The notes: generated by a model from the sequence alone, not told the origin. 64,000 nucleotides of DNA from DASXMT01 sp963803065 (GCA_963803065.1 CAWDKW010000004.1:372001-436000), one strand, 5' to 3'; shown: positions 16,206 to 24,667, counted from the stretch's first letter. Program-made: numbers and translations.

Positions 16206-17831
16206 TCAGCCCGCTTGCTTCAGGAGCCCCCGTGCGATGACCTTGAGGGCAAGCGTCTCGTCGGCGCCCTCGAAGATGGAGAGGACGCGGGCGTCGACGA
16301 AGTACCGGCTGACCGGGTACTCCTCGGCATAGCCCATGCCGCCGTGTATCTGGAGCGCCTCGCGGGTCACCCATTCGGCGGCGCGGCATACGTAGGCCTT
16401 GACCATGGACGCCTCGAGCGTCCCCTCTCCCTTGGCCATCAACCTGGCCACCTCGTAGGAGAACTGGCGGGTGGCCTGGATGATGACGGCCATGCGGGCC
16501 AACTTGGCCTCGGTGAGCTGATAGTCGAAGATCGGGGAGCCGAAGACCCTCCGGTTGTGGGCGTACTCGAGCGCGGCCTCGTACGCGGCCTGCATCACCC
16601 CGAGGGCCCGGGCCGCCGTCTGCAGGCGCCCGTTCTCGAAGCCCTGCATCTGGAGGTAGAAGCCCTTCCCCAGCCCCTCGTCGTCCCCTACCAGGTTGGC
16701 CTGGGGGACGAACCAGTTCTCGAAGGCCAGCTCGTAGGAGTGCATCCCCCGGTACCCGATGGTGTCGATGGGCCGGCCCTCGAGCCGCCCGGGCGGACCT
16801 GCTGGCCGGCCCCCTGCCCCCGGCTCTTGGGTGAAGAGGAAGCCGTGCCCCGTGGCCCGCTCCTTTTCCACCAGGAACAGCGATAGCCCCCGGTGGGCCC
16901 TGGCCTTGTCGGGGTCGGTGCGGGCCAGCAGCAGGAGCACGTCGGCGCGGCCGGCGAAGGTGCACCAGGTCTTGACCCCGTTGACGAGCCAGCCGCCCTC
17001 GGTCCGTGTGGCCGAGGTCATCACGCCGGCCACATCGGAGCCGAAATCGGGTTCGGTTACGGCCACGGCCCCCATCACCTCGGCACTGGCCAGCTTTGGC
17101 AGCCACTCCTGCTTCTGCTCCTCGGTACCCCCGAAGACGAGCGCCCGGGTGAGGATCTCCGGGCGGGTGATCAGTGAGCCACCGGCCCCGAGGGAGCCCC
17201 AGGACAACTCCTCGGTGGCCACCACCATGCCCATGTAGTCGCTTTCGCCACCGGTGGCGAAGCCGCCGTACTCCTCGGGCACCGACATGCCGAACCCACC
17301 CATCTCGGCCATCCCGTTGATGATCTCCTCGGGGATGTCGGTGTTCTCCCGGTGGATGTGCTCGGCCCGGGGCCGGATCTGCTCCTCGGCGAACCGGTGG
17401 AATGTCTCCCGGACCAACTCGAAGTCGGGGTCCAGGTGCCGGGGGCCCTCGTCCTCGGCCAGCGAGGCGAGGAACCCGGGTTGGCGGAAGGTCGAGACGA
17501 ACGTGGCCGCCGGGGTCATCCAGGCCGGGGTGACGCCCCAGAGTGCCTCCCGGCCGACCACCCGGGCGGCCAGGTCGGCCAGGGCGTCGGCGACGAACGC
17601 GCAGGCGATCCTGGCCTCGGTCTCCCCGAGGGCCCCATATCCGAGGACCGCCTCCGCCGTCCGAACGGCAGCCGCGGCGTGGGCCAGGTCGTAGGCCAAC
17701 ACCTGGGCCTGGTCGGGGCCGCCGGCGGCGCCGAGAGCGGCGGTGCCGGCGCTGACAACCGCGTTGGCCACGCCGACTGCGTCGACAGCGGCACCGAGAT
17801 CGGGCGAGGGAAGGGTGTCAGGGGTCACCAC
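16206..17831 (-). CDS. Acyl-CoA dehydrogenase, probable (2S)-methylsuccinyl-CoA dehydrogenase
   Basis: 541 residues, longer than ordinary acyl-CoA dehydrogenases because of a 130-residue helical N-terminal domain, the feature of methylsuccinyl-CoA dehydrogenase (Mcd). The catalytic core has the FAD and substrate motifs AVTEPDFGSDVAG and GVKTWCTFAG, a lid carrying GLGKGFYLQMQGFENGRLQ, and the C-terminal ALQIHGGMGYAEEYPVSRYFVDARV. Start set at GTG 17831 (GTG 17828 equally possible), 20 nt after the upstream methyltransferase stop; the open frame further upstream overlaps that gene. Mcd oxidises methylsuccinyl-CoA to mesaconyl-CoA. The assignment rests on length, motifs and the neighbouring hydratase and lyase. 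Confidence 0.85.
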   Translation of the reverse strand: MVTPDTLPSPDLGAAVDAVGVANAVVSAGTAALGAAGGPDQAQVLAYDLAHAAAAVRTAEAVLGYGALGETEARIACAFVADALADLAARVVGREALWGVTPAWMTPAATFVSTFRQPGFLASLAEDEGPRHLDPDFELVRETFHRFAEEQIRPRAEHIHRENTDIPEEIINGMAEMGGFGMSVPEEYGGFATGGESDYMGMVVATEELSWGSLGAGGSLITRPEILTRALVFGGTEEQKQEWLPKLASAEVMGAVAVTEPDFGSDVAGVMTSATRTEGGWLVNGVKTWCTFAGRADVLLLLARTDPDKARAHRGLSLFLVEKERATGHGFLFTQEPGAGGRPAGPPGRLEGRPIDTIGYRGMHSYELAFENWFVPQANLVGDDEGLGKGFYLQMQGFENGRLQTAARALGVMQAAYEAALEYAHNRRVFGSPIFDYQLTEAKLARMAVIIQATRQFSYEVARLMAKGEGTLEASMVKAYVCRAAEWVTREALQIHGGMGYAEEYPVSRYFVDARVLSIFEGADETLALKVIARGLLKQAG

Positions 17832-17850
17832 CAGAGGATACCGACGCCCG

Positions 17851-18492
17851 TCACCCGCCCGGGGCCTGGGCGACCACCGTGACCAATGGCGGGAGCACGA
17901 CTGGGTCGTCGCCGGGGTCGACGTCGGTGAGGAGCTTGAGGTAATCGGCGACCGGTCCCGGTCCGACGCCGGCGGGGGCCTCAGCCCAGGCATCGACGGT
18001 GATCAGCCCGGCGTCGCGGGCCAGAGACGGGAGCATGGCCCCGATGTCGGGGTGACGGGCGCCTGGCATCGAGAACGGGTGGCCGTCGATGCGGCCGGCC
18101 GAGGTGATCGGCTCCTGAGCCACCACCCAGCCGCCGGGCCGCACGGCGGCGGCCATGCGGCCAAGCACGACGGCTGGGTCGACCACGTGCAGGAGGAGGA
18201 ATCGGCAAAAGGCAAGATCGACCGCCTCGGGCAGCCGCAGATCCTCGCCGGCCTGGGTGATGGCCAGCACCTGGCTGTGGGCGGCTGCGGCTGCGGCGAC
18301 CTCGTCGCGCGCGGCCGGGTCGCTGTCGACGGCATAGACACGTCCGTCGCGGCCCACGATCTCGGCCAGGGCCACCGATACGTCCCCGCCCCCGGCGCCG
18401 ACGTCGACGCACGTCCAGCCCGGACCGAGGGCCAGCCGATCGAGCGCGGTGGCCAGCGGGCGGCGGTAGACGTCATCCCTCAGCCCTCGCAT
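17851..18492 (-). CDS. Class I SAM-dependent methyltransferase
   Basis: 213 residues. Motif I CVDVGAGGGDVSVALAE (28-44), VYAVDSDPAA as motif II, and PEAVDLAFCRFLLLHVVDP plus AVRPGGWVVAQEP define the class I fold. A leaderless-type -10 box lies 6 nt before the ATG. It heads a same-strand run with the acyl-CoA dehydrogenase and the second methyltransferase. It is not closely similar to that second methyltransferase in visible motifs. Substrate unknown. Confidence 0.87.
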   Translation of the reverse strand: MRGLRDDVYRRPLATALDRLALGPGWTCVDVGAGGGDVSVALAEIVGRDGRVYAVDSDPAARDEVAAAAAAHSQVLAITQAGEDLRLPEAVDLAFCRFLLLHVVDPAVVLGRMAAAVRPGGWVVAQEPITSAGRIDGHPFSMPGARHPDIGAMLPSLARDAGLITVDAWAEAPAGVGPGPVADYLKLLTDVDPGDDPVVLPPLVTVVAQAPGG

Positions 18493-18498
18493 GGCAAC

Positions 18499-18504
18499 AC
18501 GCTA
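18499..18504 (-). promoter_or_regulatory. -10 box of the methyltransferase gene (leaderless)
   Basis: TAGCGT on the minus strand, 6 nt before ATG 18492. Confidence 0.5.
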
Positions 18505-18599
18505 TCCGCCTTCGGTTCTGGCCCCGAGTGGAGCGAGCGGGTCAGGAGAGCGAGTGGTCGCTGAGATCGAGCGGCTCAATGAGTGGGTGGCCGAACCGA

Positions 18600-18605
18600 T
18601 AGCCT
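18600..18605 (+). promoter_or_regulatory. -10 box of the DUF6941 gene (leaderless)
   Basis: TAGCCT, 7 nt before ATG 18613. It fixes the start at 18613 rather than the upstream in-frame 18583. Confidence 0.5.
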
Positions 18606-18612
18606 CGGCCTC

Positions 18613-19044
18613 ATGAAGGTGATGCTGATGTTGTGTGACTCGGCCCAGGTGGCCGACGGGAAGCTCTACATCCTCGGTGGCGGGTGGAGCATGACGGGCC
18701 CGGATCCGGTCCCCTCTGCCATCGCCCTCAAGATCGACGTCGGCTGGCACGAGGCCGAGATCGCCCATCACTGGGAGCTCTACCTCGAAGACGCAGACGG
18801 CCAGCCGGTGATGGTGGAGACACCGGAAGGAGAGCACGCTGTGGAGGTGCGGGGGGAGTTCACCGTCGGCCGGCCGCCGGGGATACCAGAAGGCTCGCCC
18901 ATCGACGTGGCCCTGGCTGTGAACCTGGGCCCGTTGCCGTTGGTCCCGGGTACCCGTTACAACTGGCGCATGTCGATCGACGGGGAATCCCAGTCCGACT
19001 GGATGCTCGGGTTCACCACCCGACCGGTCGTCGCCGCCGGCTGA
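18613..19044 (+). CDS. DUF6941 family protein
   Basis: 143 residues beginning MKVMLMLCDSAQVADGKLY, followed by ILGGGWS, the signature opening of the DUF6941 family seen in many actinobacteria. The rest is predicted beta-rich (alternating hydrophobic strands, GLPLVPGTRYNWRMSI-like ending) with no signal peptide, membrane segment or catalytic motif. The function is not known. Its stop is 5 nt before the MaoC gene start, so it is likely cotranscribed with that gene and mutY. Confidence 0.8.
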   Translation: MKVMLMLCDSAQVADGKLYILGGGWSMTGPDPVPSAIALKIDVGWHEAEIAHHWELYLEDADGQPVMVETPEGEHAVEVRGEFTVGRPPGIPEGSPIDVALAVNLGPLPLVPGTRYNWRMSIDGESQSDWMLGFTTRPVVAAG

Positions 19045-19049
19045 TCGCG

Positions 19050-19562
19050 ATGGCCACCTATGACCGGCCGTTCGGCCGCTACTTCGAGGACTTCGAGCCC
19101 GGTGACATCTACAAGCACTGGCCCGGTAAGACGATCACCGAGGCTGACGATCATCTCTTCTGCATGATCACCATGAACCACCATCCCCTCCACACCGACG
19201 CCTGGTTCGGTGAGCACGAGACGGTGCAGGGGAAGAACGTGGTCGTGGGCAACCTGGTCTACTCGCTGGCTCTCGGCATGAGCGTGCCCGACGTGAGCGG
19301 GTCATGCATCGCCAACCTCGAGGTCGAGTCGTTGATCCACCGGTTCCCGACCTTCCATGGGGACACCATCTACGCCGAGACAAAGGTGATCGAGCGGGTG
19401 GCCTCGAAGTCCCGGGACGACCGGGGAATCATCACGGTGGAGACCAAGGCGTTCAACCAGCACGGCAACGAGGTGTGCTTCTTCCGCCGCAAGCTCATGG
19501 TGTGGAAGCGAGCTGCCGCCCCGGCGCGGCAGCGCCCGTATGCCGACGACGTCTGGGTCTGA
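19050..19562 (+). CDS. MaoC-like hotdog dehydratase, probable mesaconyl-CoA hydratase
   Basis: 170 residues, a single hotdog domain of the MaoC type. The hydratase motif is in FCMITMNHHPLHTDAWF (Asp/His pair, HPLH-D), with KNVVVGNLVYSLALGMSV as the central helix and FHGDTIYAETKV as the conserved strand. Actinobacterial proteins of this kind sit beside crotonyl-CoA carboxylase/reductase genes and hydrate mesaconyl-CoA to beta-methylmalyl-CoA. Here the lyase and the methylsuccinyl-CoA dehydrogenase are within 5 kb, giving three successive pathway steps. R-specific enoyl-CoA hydratase is the alternative. The last 23 nt overlap the start of mutY. Confidence 0.82.
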   Translation: MATYDRPFGRYFEDFEPGDIYKHWPGKTITEADDHLFCMITMNHHPLHTDAWFGEHETVQGKNVVVGNLVYSLALGMSVPDVSGSCIANLEVESLIHRFPTFHGDTIYAETKVIERVASKSRDDRGIITVETKAFNQHGNEVCFFRRKLMVWKRAAAPARQRPYADDVWV

Positions 19563-20448
19563 CCGACCCCAACGGCTCAGGGCCTTCGGGCGGGCGGTCG
19601 TCGAATGGGGGAGCGCCGAGTCGCTTCGGCCCGAGCTGCCGTGGCGGCACACCCGGGACCCATGGGCCATCCTGGTCAGTGAGGTCATGGCCCAGCAGAC
19701 CCAGGTGACCAGGGTCGCACCTGTCTTCGAGCGGTTCCTCGAGCGCTTCTCGAGCCCGTCGGCCTGTGCTCGGGCGCCGCTGGGCGAGGTGCTCCGGGCC
19801 TGGGCCGGCCTCGGGTACAACCGGCGGGCGCGCTATCTCCACCGCGCCGCACAGGCCATGGTCGACGATCACGGAGGCGCGGTGCCCGACACGATGGAGG
19901 GGTTGCTTTCCCTTCCCGGGGTCGGCCCCTATACCGCCAGGGCGGTGATGGCCTTCGCCTTCGAGGCCGACGTCGGCGTGGTCGACACCAATGCGGGCCG
20001 GGTCCTCTCCCGGGCCGTGGCCGGCCGTCGGCTCACCACGGGCCAGGCCCAGGCGCTGGTCGACGCCATGGTCCCCGCCGGACACGGGTGGCTGTTCGGC
20101 CAGTCCCTCCTCGACTTAGGGGCAATGGTCTGTGCCGGAGCCGACCCCGTATGCGTCAAGTGTCCCGTCCGCCGGCGGTGCCGTTGGGCGGTCGCCGGCC
20201 GGCCCGACCCCGACCCGGCCCTGGGCTCGGCCGGCGTGTCCGTGGCACAGTCCGCGTTCTCGGGATCCGACCGCCAGGGACGTGGGCGCCTGGTGGGCGC
20301 GCTGCGCCGTGGCCCGGTCGAGACGGCGGACGTCGCTGCCGTCATGGGGTGGCCCGACGACGAGGCCAGAGCTCATCGGGTGGCCGCCGGCCTGGCGGCA
20401 GAAGGACTGATCCGACGGCGCCGATCGGGTGTCCTCGAGCTGCCGTAG
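19540..20448 (+). CDS. mutY: A/G-specific adenine glycosylase
   Basis: 302 residues. It removes adenine mispaired with 8-oxoguanine. The catalytic Glu48 lies in SEVMAQQTQV, the helix-hairpin-helix is LPGVGPYTARAV and the catalytic Asp149 is in VVDTNAGRV. The [4Fe-4S] loop has Cys198-x6-Cys205-x2-Cys208-x5-Cys214. The protein is short: the C-terminal NUDIX-like 8-oxoG recognition domain is replaced by about 80 residues resembling a small winged-helix, a form common in actinobacteria. The start ATG 19540 overlaps the MaoC gene, suggesting translational coupling. Confidence 0.93.
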   Translation: MPTTSGSDRPQRLRAFGRAVVEWGSAESLRPELPWRHTRDPWAILVSEVMAQQTQVTRVAPVFERFLERFSSPSACARAPLGEVLRAWAGLGYNRRARYLHRAAQAMVDDHGGAVPDTMEGLLSLPGVGPYTARAVMAFAFEADVGVVDTNAGRVLSRAVAGRRLTTGQAQALVDAMVPAGHGWLFGQSLLDLGAMVCAGADPVCVKCPVRRRCRWAVAGRPDPDPALGSAGVSVAQSAFSGSDRQGRGRLVGALRRGPVETADVAAVMGWPDDEARAHRVAAGLAAEGLIRRRRSGVLELP

Positions 20449-20531
20449 CGGGCGGAGTTGGCGTAGCGGGGACTTCCGGGGCTGGTGGAATCCGGCCGGG
20501 CCGGTTGGCGCGCTCTCGGCGCCCGGATCTC

Positions 20532-21401
20532 TCAATCGCCGAGGAAGGCCATGATGTGGTCGTTGACCTCGTCGGGCTTCTCGACCTGGAGGAAGTGTCC
20601 GGTCCCCTCCACCACGACCAATGCCGACCCCGGGGCAAGATGGTCGGTCACCGGGCCGATGATGTCGAGCCCCATGCACCCGTCGTCTGCGCCGTGGAGG
20701 TAGAGGCTCGGCTGCGGGGCTGTGGTGCCCGACGCCGCCTGAGCTGCGGCCGCCTCGGGCCGTGACGGAGGCCCCGAGAACGTCGACCGGTAGTAGCCGA
20801 TGGCCGCGGCCAGGCGCTCGGGGGTCCCGATGGCCTCCTTGGCCCGGGCGGCGTCCCAGGACCCGTCGAAACCCGGTGACCAGTCGGCCCACAGGCGGTC
20901 GATGAAGGCATGGTCGTCGAGGCCGACGGCGTAGTCGGCCAGGGGGGTCTGGAAGAAGAACACGTACCAACTGCGACGGAGCTGGTCGTAGCGGAAGAAG
21001 CCGTCGGCCATGGATGCCTGGGGGGGCACGGCCGACGTCACCATCGCTCGCCAACGCTCGGGTTGGTACGCGGCCGCTCCGTAGGCGGCGAATGCACCCC
21101 AGTCGTGGCCGATGATGACGGCGTCATCGCTTCCCCCGAGGGCTTCGTGCAACGCGCAGGCATCGAGTGCCAGGGTTCCGGTGTCATAGCACCCGTCCTC
21201 CGGGATGGAGGTGGGCGCATACCCGCGGAGGAATGGAGCCACGGCGTGGTAGCCGGCCTCGGCCAGACGCGGGAGCAGATATCGCCAGGTGTGGGCGGTG
21301 TCGGGGAACCCATGGAGGCACAGGGCCAGTGGCCCATCGGCGGGTCCAGCTTCCAGGTAGGCGAACTCGACGCCGTTGGCTGCGATGGTCGGATGGGCCA
21401 C
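20532..21401 (-). CDS. Alpha/beta hydrolase, epoxide hydrolase-like
   Basis: 289 residues starting at GTG 21401. The oxyanion motif HGFPD is at residues 30-34. The nucleophile elbow GHDWGAFAAYG carries Asp rather than Ser, which places the protein with epoxide hydrolases and haloalkane dehalogenases. The C-terminal acid and His are in LYLHGADDGCMG and EGTGHFLQVEKPDEV. The cap domain contains the Trp/Tyr-rich region (RYDQLRRSWYVFFFQTPLAD). The substrate is unknown. It is divergently transcribed from the MBL hydrolase gene, with a leaderless -10 box on each side of the 177-nt gap. Confidence 0.88.
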   Translation of the reverse strand: MAHPTIAANGVEFAYLEAGPADGPLALCLHGFPDTAHTWRYLLPRLAEAGYHAVAPFLRGYAPTSIPEDGCYDTGTLALDACALHEALGGSDDAVIIGHDWGAFAAYGAAAYQPERWRAMVTSAVPPQASMADGFFRYDQLRRSWYVFFFQTPLADYAVGLDDHAFIDRLWADWSPGFDGSWDAARAKEAIGTPERLAAAIGYYRSTFSGPPSRPEAAAAQAASGTTAPQPSLYLHGADDGCMGLDIIGPVTDHLAPGSALVVVEGTGHFLQVEKPDEVNDHIMAFLGD

Positions 21402-21407
21402 GGTGCG

Positions 21408-21413
21408 ACGATA
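21408..21413 (-). promoter_or_regulatory. -10 box of the epoxide hydrolase-like gene (leaderless)
   Basis: TATCGT on the minus strand, 6 nt before GTG 21401. Confidence 0.5.
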
Positions 21414-21564
21414 ACCCCGAGCGCTCGATTCCTGCTCGGCACTCCATCGAGATCGAGACGATCGCCGCGGACCCGGATATCGATGCCGGTGACCGGCTCG
21501 GGCGGGTCGTTGCCCATCGTGGGGGGACCTCGAGCCGCTGAACGGCGAGCGGGTGGCCGCCGAG

Positions 21565-21570
21565 TAGCCT
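21565..21570 (+). promoter_or_regulatory. -10 box of the MBL hydrolase gene (leaderless)
   Basis: TAGCCT, 8 nt before GTG 21579. It supports that start in a long open frame that extends far upstream. Confidence 0.5.
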
Positions 21571-21578
21571 GCGCCTCG

Positions 21579-22436
21579 GTGAAAATCACCTACTTCGGAG
21601 TCCGGGGCTCGTGCCCATGCTCGAGCGACAAGCAGCGTCGCTACGGGGGGAACACCTCCAGCGTCCTGGTCGAGGTGGCCGGGGAGCCGCCGCTCATGCT
21701 CGACTTGGGGACCGGACTGCGTGAACTGGGCCGGGCGCTCGAGGCTCAGCTGAAGGCGGAGGGCGTGCCACTCCGGGGCAACGCCCTACTCACCCACCTC
21801 CACTACGACCACATCCTCGGCCTCCCCTTCTTCTCGCCCCTGCGAGATCCTGGCGCCGTCCTCGATGTCTACGGCCCGTCGCAGGAAGGCTCGACGTTGC
21901 AGGACGCGCTGGCATCGGTCGTCCAGCCGCCGTTCTTCCCCGTCCACATGGGCGAGTTCCGGGGCGAGATCAACTTCCGCGACCTGGACGGCCCCGGTGC
22001 CTTCGCCCTGGGTGGGACCACCGTGACCGTGCGGTCCATCCCCCATCGCGGCCACACCCTCGGCTTTCGACTCGAGTCCGCCGGGCGCACCTTGGCCTAC
22101 CTGCCCGACCACCAGGCACCGTTGGACCGCCGCACCGTCGACCAGGGGGTACTCGAGCTGTGCGACGGTGCCGACCTGGTCATCCACGATGGCCAGTACA
22201 CCGACGACGAGTTCGTGGCCATGTCCGACTGGGGCCACTCGACGGTGGCCTACGCCGTGCATGTGGCAGCCGAGGCCGGCGCGCGTCGCCTGTCGCTGTT
22301 CCACCACGACCCGTCCCACACGGACAAGGAGATCGATCGCATGCTCTCTTCGGCCCGACGCCTCGCCGCGCACTACCGTCTCGATGATGTGACGGCCGCC
22401 TCTGAGGGGTCGACGATCGACCTGGGGAAGGCATGA
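21579..22436 (+). CDS. MBL-fold metallo-hydrolase (RNase Z/PhnP-like)
   Basis: 285 residues from GTG 21579, where the family pattern KITYFGVRGSCPC begins. The metal motif THLHYDHILG, the later Asp (YLPDHQAP, IHDGQY) and FHHDPSHTD provide the ligands of a dinuclear metal site. The shape resembles phosphodiesterase-type MBL proteins (RNase Z, PhnP), not glyoxalase II. Substrate unknown. The stop overlaps the next gene by 4 nt (ATGA), and the flavin reductase and epimerase follow tightly, so this is a three-gene operon. Confidence 0.88.
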   Translation: MKITYFGVRGSCPCSSDKQRRYGGNTSSVLVEVAGEPPLMLDLGTGLRELGRALEAQLKAEGVPLRGNALLTHLHYDHILGLPFFSPLRDPGAVLDVYGPSQEGSTLQDALASVVQPPFFPVHMGEFRGEINFRDLDGPGAFALGGTTVTVRSIPHRGHTLGFRLESAGRTLAYLPDHQAPLDRRTVDQGVLELCDGADLVIHDGQYTDDEFVAMSDWGHSTVAYAVHVAAEAGARRLSLFHHDPSHTDKEIDRMLSSARRLAAHYRLDDVTAASEGSTIDLGKA

Positions 22437-22936
22437 CCACGACGTTCAACACGACCCAGTTCAAAGAGGCGATGAGCCGCTTCGCCACCGGGGTGACGAT
22501 CGTCACGGCACTGGAGGACGGCGTCCCCGTTGGCTTCTCGTGCCAGTCCTTCGTCTCGCTCTCCCTCGACCCGCCCCTGGTGGCGCTGGCCCCGGCCAAG
22601 ACGTCGACCAGCTGGCCGCGCATCGCCCGGGCGGGAAGCTTCTGCGTGAACGTCCTGTCCGATCGCCAGTCGGCGATCTGCACGAACTTCGCCGTGTCGG
22701 GAGGCGACAAGTTCGTGGGGGTGCCCTGGCACCCGGCGGACACCGGCGGCGCGCCGATCATCGAGGGCTCGCTGGCCTGGATCGACTGCGAGCTGGAGCT
22801 GGTGCACGATGCCGGCGACCATGAGCTGGTCATCGGGAAGGTGCTCGAGCTCGGGCTGGGAGAGGGCGAACCGCTGGTGTACTACCGGAGCGGATTCGGC
22901 CACCTGACCGAGCTCGACCCGGGGGACCCGGGCTAG
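22433..22936 (+). CDS. Flavin reductase family (FMN-binding split-barrel) protein
   Basis: 167 residues, the standard size of the HpaC-type flavin reductase component. The split-barrel landmarks are FKEAMSRFATGVTIVTA, GFSCQSFVSLSLDPPLVALAP and FCVNVLSDRQ, and the closing HELVIGKVLELG. These proteins reduce free FMN or FAD with NAD(P)H for a partner monooxygenase; no such partner is adjacent. The start overlaps the MBL gene stop and the stop is 4 nt before the next ATG. Confidence 0.88.
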   Translation: MTTTFNTTQFKEAMSRFATGVTIVTALEDGVPVGFSCQSFVSLSLDPPLVALAPAKTSTSWPRIARAGSFCVNVLSDRQSAICTNFAVSGGDKFVGVPWHPADTGGAPIIEGSLAWIDCELELVHDAGDHELVIGKVLELGLGEGEPLVYYRSGFGHLTELDPGDPG

Positions 22937-22939
22937 CCC

Positions 22940-23491
22940 ATGCCCACGATCATCGAGTCCGACACCATTGCCGACGTCATCGTGGTGGAGCCCGACGCCC
23001 ATGGCGACGAACGGGGGCGCTTCGTCGAGACCTACCGGCGGAGCTGGTTCCCACTGGGCCGGGAGATGACCCAGGCCAATCGCTCCGAGAAGCAGGCCGG
23101 GGCCCTGGTCGGACTCCATTACCACCTCCACCAGGCCGACTACTGGTACGTCCTGCGGGGCCGGGCCCGGGTCGTGCTCCACGACCTGCGCACGAGCTCC
23201 CCCACCGACGGGGCGACCCTGAGCATCGACCTCGACGGCGACCAGGACCGGGGCCTCTTCATCCCGCCCGGTGTCGCCCACGGGTTCGCCTCGCTCACCG
23301 ACCTGACCCTGTGGTACCTGGTCGACGGCTATTACAACCCGGACGACGAGCTGGGGGTGGCCTGGAACGACCCGTCCATCGCCGCCGACTGGGGAGTGAC
23401 CGACCCAGTCATCTCCGATCGGGACAGGAACAACCCGCGCCGGGACGCCATCCCCCCCGGGCTCCTGCCTCACGGCCGTCCCCGAACCTGA
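22940..23491 (+). CDS. dTDP-4-dehydrorhamnose 3,5-epimerase-like cupin (RmlC family)
   Basis: 183 residues with the RmlC cupin pattern: HGDERGRFVETYR, QANRSEKQAGALVGLHYHLHQ (catalytic His in GLHYH), DLRTSSPTDGATLS, IPPGVAHGFASLTDLTLWYLVDGYYNPDDE and WNDPSIAADW. RmlC epimerises the sugar during dTDP-rhamnose synthesis. The usual GVLRGLH is changed to GALVGLH and QxKLV to QADYWYV, so a related sugar-nucleotide epimerase is possible. No other rhamnose genes are in the window. Confidence 0.82.
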   Translation: MPTIIESDTIADVIVVEPDAHGDERGRFVETYRRSWFPLGREMTQANRSEKQAGALVGLHYHLHQADYWYVLRGRARVVLHDLRTSSPTDGATLSIDLDGDQDRGLFIPPGVAHGFASLTDLTLWYLVDGYYNPDDELGVAWNDPSIAADWGVTDPVISDRDRNNPRRDAIPPGLLPHGRPRT

Positions 23492-23579
23492 CCCGCCCGG
23501 GTCGGGGACCCGGTTCGACTGGGCCCCCGATGCCCGACACGGGGCGCCGCCATCGCCCGCGTTCTGACAGACTTCGCCG

Positions 23580-23734
23580 ATGAGCCCCACAGCCAGCGAA
23601 ACGTCGTCGGCAGCGAAATGGAAGGCAGCTGCAAACAAAGGCGCTGTGCGGAAGAAGTCGGCAGCGACGAACAAGACGACTGCGAAGAAGTCGGCGGGAG
23701 CGACGAACAAGACGACTGCGAAGAAGTCGGCAGG
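23580..23734 (+). CDS. Lys/Ala-rich N-terminal tail of the downstream SDR (frameshifted gene)
   Basis: Opens at ATG 23580 and encodes about 52 residues rich in Lys, Ala, Ser and Thr (KKSAATNKTTAKKSAGATNK), resembling histone H1-type or HupB-type DNA-binding tails. The repeat continues past 23735 but in the other frame, where it runs without a stop into the SDR domain. The third repeat copy starts 37 rather than 36 nt after the second, because of one extra C at 23735. I infer one gene, 23580-24609, encoding a tail-SDR fusion interrupted by a 1-nt insertion. Confidence 0.65.
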
Positions 23735-23771
23735 CAGCGACGAACAAGACGACTGCGAAGAAGTCGGCAGG
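23664..23771 (+). repeat. 36-bp coding minisatellite, 3 copies with a phase slip
   Basis: Copies start at 23664, 23700 and 23737. The core is GCGACGAACAAGACGACTGC and encodes ATNKTTAKKSAG. The spacing 36 then 37 nt marks the frameshift position. Confidence 0.92.
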
Positions 23772-23847
23772 AAAGAAGTCGATTGCGAAGACGTCGGCAC
23801 CGAAGAAGGCGGTCCGGTCCCGGCGCGGTGTCCCCGTCGGGCACGGC

Positions 23848-24609
23848 TTGGGGTCCCCCGGCAGCGGGGTCCTCGTCACCGGAGGCGGCTCGGGAATCGG
23901 CCGGGCCACCGCGCTGGCGCTTGCCGAGGTCGGACGGGCGGTGTCCATCTGGGACATCGACGCGGAGAGAGCCGAGGAGACGGCAACGCTCTGCGCCGCG
24001 GCGGGGGTTGCCGCCGAGTGGACGGCGATCGATGTCGCCGATTCCGCCGCCGTCGCCGAGGCCGTGCCGCAGTCGGTGCGAGCGATCGGGACCATCGGTG
24101 GGTTCGTCCATGCCGCCGGGGTGGGCGGGCCGATGCCGGTGGACTTCATCGACGACCAGCTGTGGGAATCGGTCCTCGACGTCAACCTGCGTGCCGGAGT
24201 GATGATCGCCCGCTCCCTCATCGTGCCGTTCCAGGCGGCCGGGCCCGGGTCGGCCATGGTGTTCATCTCGTCCATCGAGGGATTGTTCGGGAGCTCGATG
24301 CTCACGGCCTACTGCGCCTCCAAGGGTGGGGTGCTCGGGGTCATGCGTTCGATCGGTCACCGGATGGCTGCCGACGGGGTGCGGGTCAACGCGGTATGCC
24401 CGGGGGCGGTGGCCACACCGATGCTCCTGCCCGCCTTTGAGCTACCCGGGTTCCGACAGTCGATCGAGGAACGAACTCCACTGAGGCGGATCGCGGAGCC
24501 GGAGGAGATCGCCCGTCCGATACGGTTCCTTCTCTCGGACGAGGCCTCGTTCATCACCGGCACCCACCTGGTCATTGACGGAGGGATGACTTCCATCACT
24601 GCCATTTGA
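23848..24609 (+). CDS. SDR family oxidoreductase (domain downstream of a Lys-rich tail)
   Basis: 253 residues from TTG 23848; no ATG or GTG exists in this frame between the stop at 23581 and 23848. The domain has TGGGSGIG, SIWDIDAERAE (Asp after beta-2, NAD preference), HAAGVGG, the Ser of ISSIEG and YCASKGG (catalytic Tyr-x3-Lys), and the ending LVIDGGMTSI, a complete classical SDR. The codons before TTG read KKSIAKTSAPKKAV in frame, so the natural protein almost certainly begins at 23580 and is fused to the Lys-rich tail. Substrate unknown. Confidence 0.87.
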   Translation: MGSPGSGVLVTGGGSGIGRATALALAEVGRAVSIWDIDAERAEETATLCAAAGVAAEWTAIDVADSAAVAEAVPQSVRAIGTIGGFVHAAGVGGPMPVDFIDDQLWESVLDVNLRAGVMIARSLIVPFQAAGPGSAMVFISSIEGLFGSSMLTAYCASKGGVLGVMRSIGHRMAADGVRVNAVCPGAVATPMLLPAFELPGFRQSIEERTPLRRIAEPEEIARPIRFLLSDEASFITGTHLVIDGGMTSITAI

Positions 24610-24667
24610 GTCCCTTTCGGGGCCTTTGTGACCGGCCGCCCGCGCAAGCACCGCCCCGTCGGGTTGA

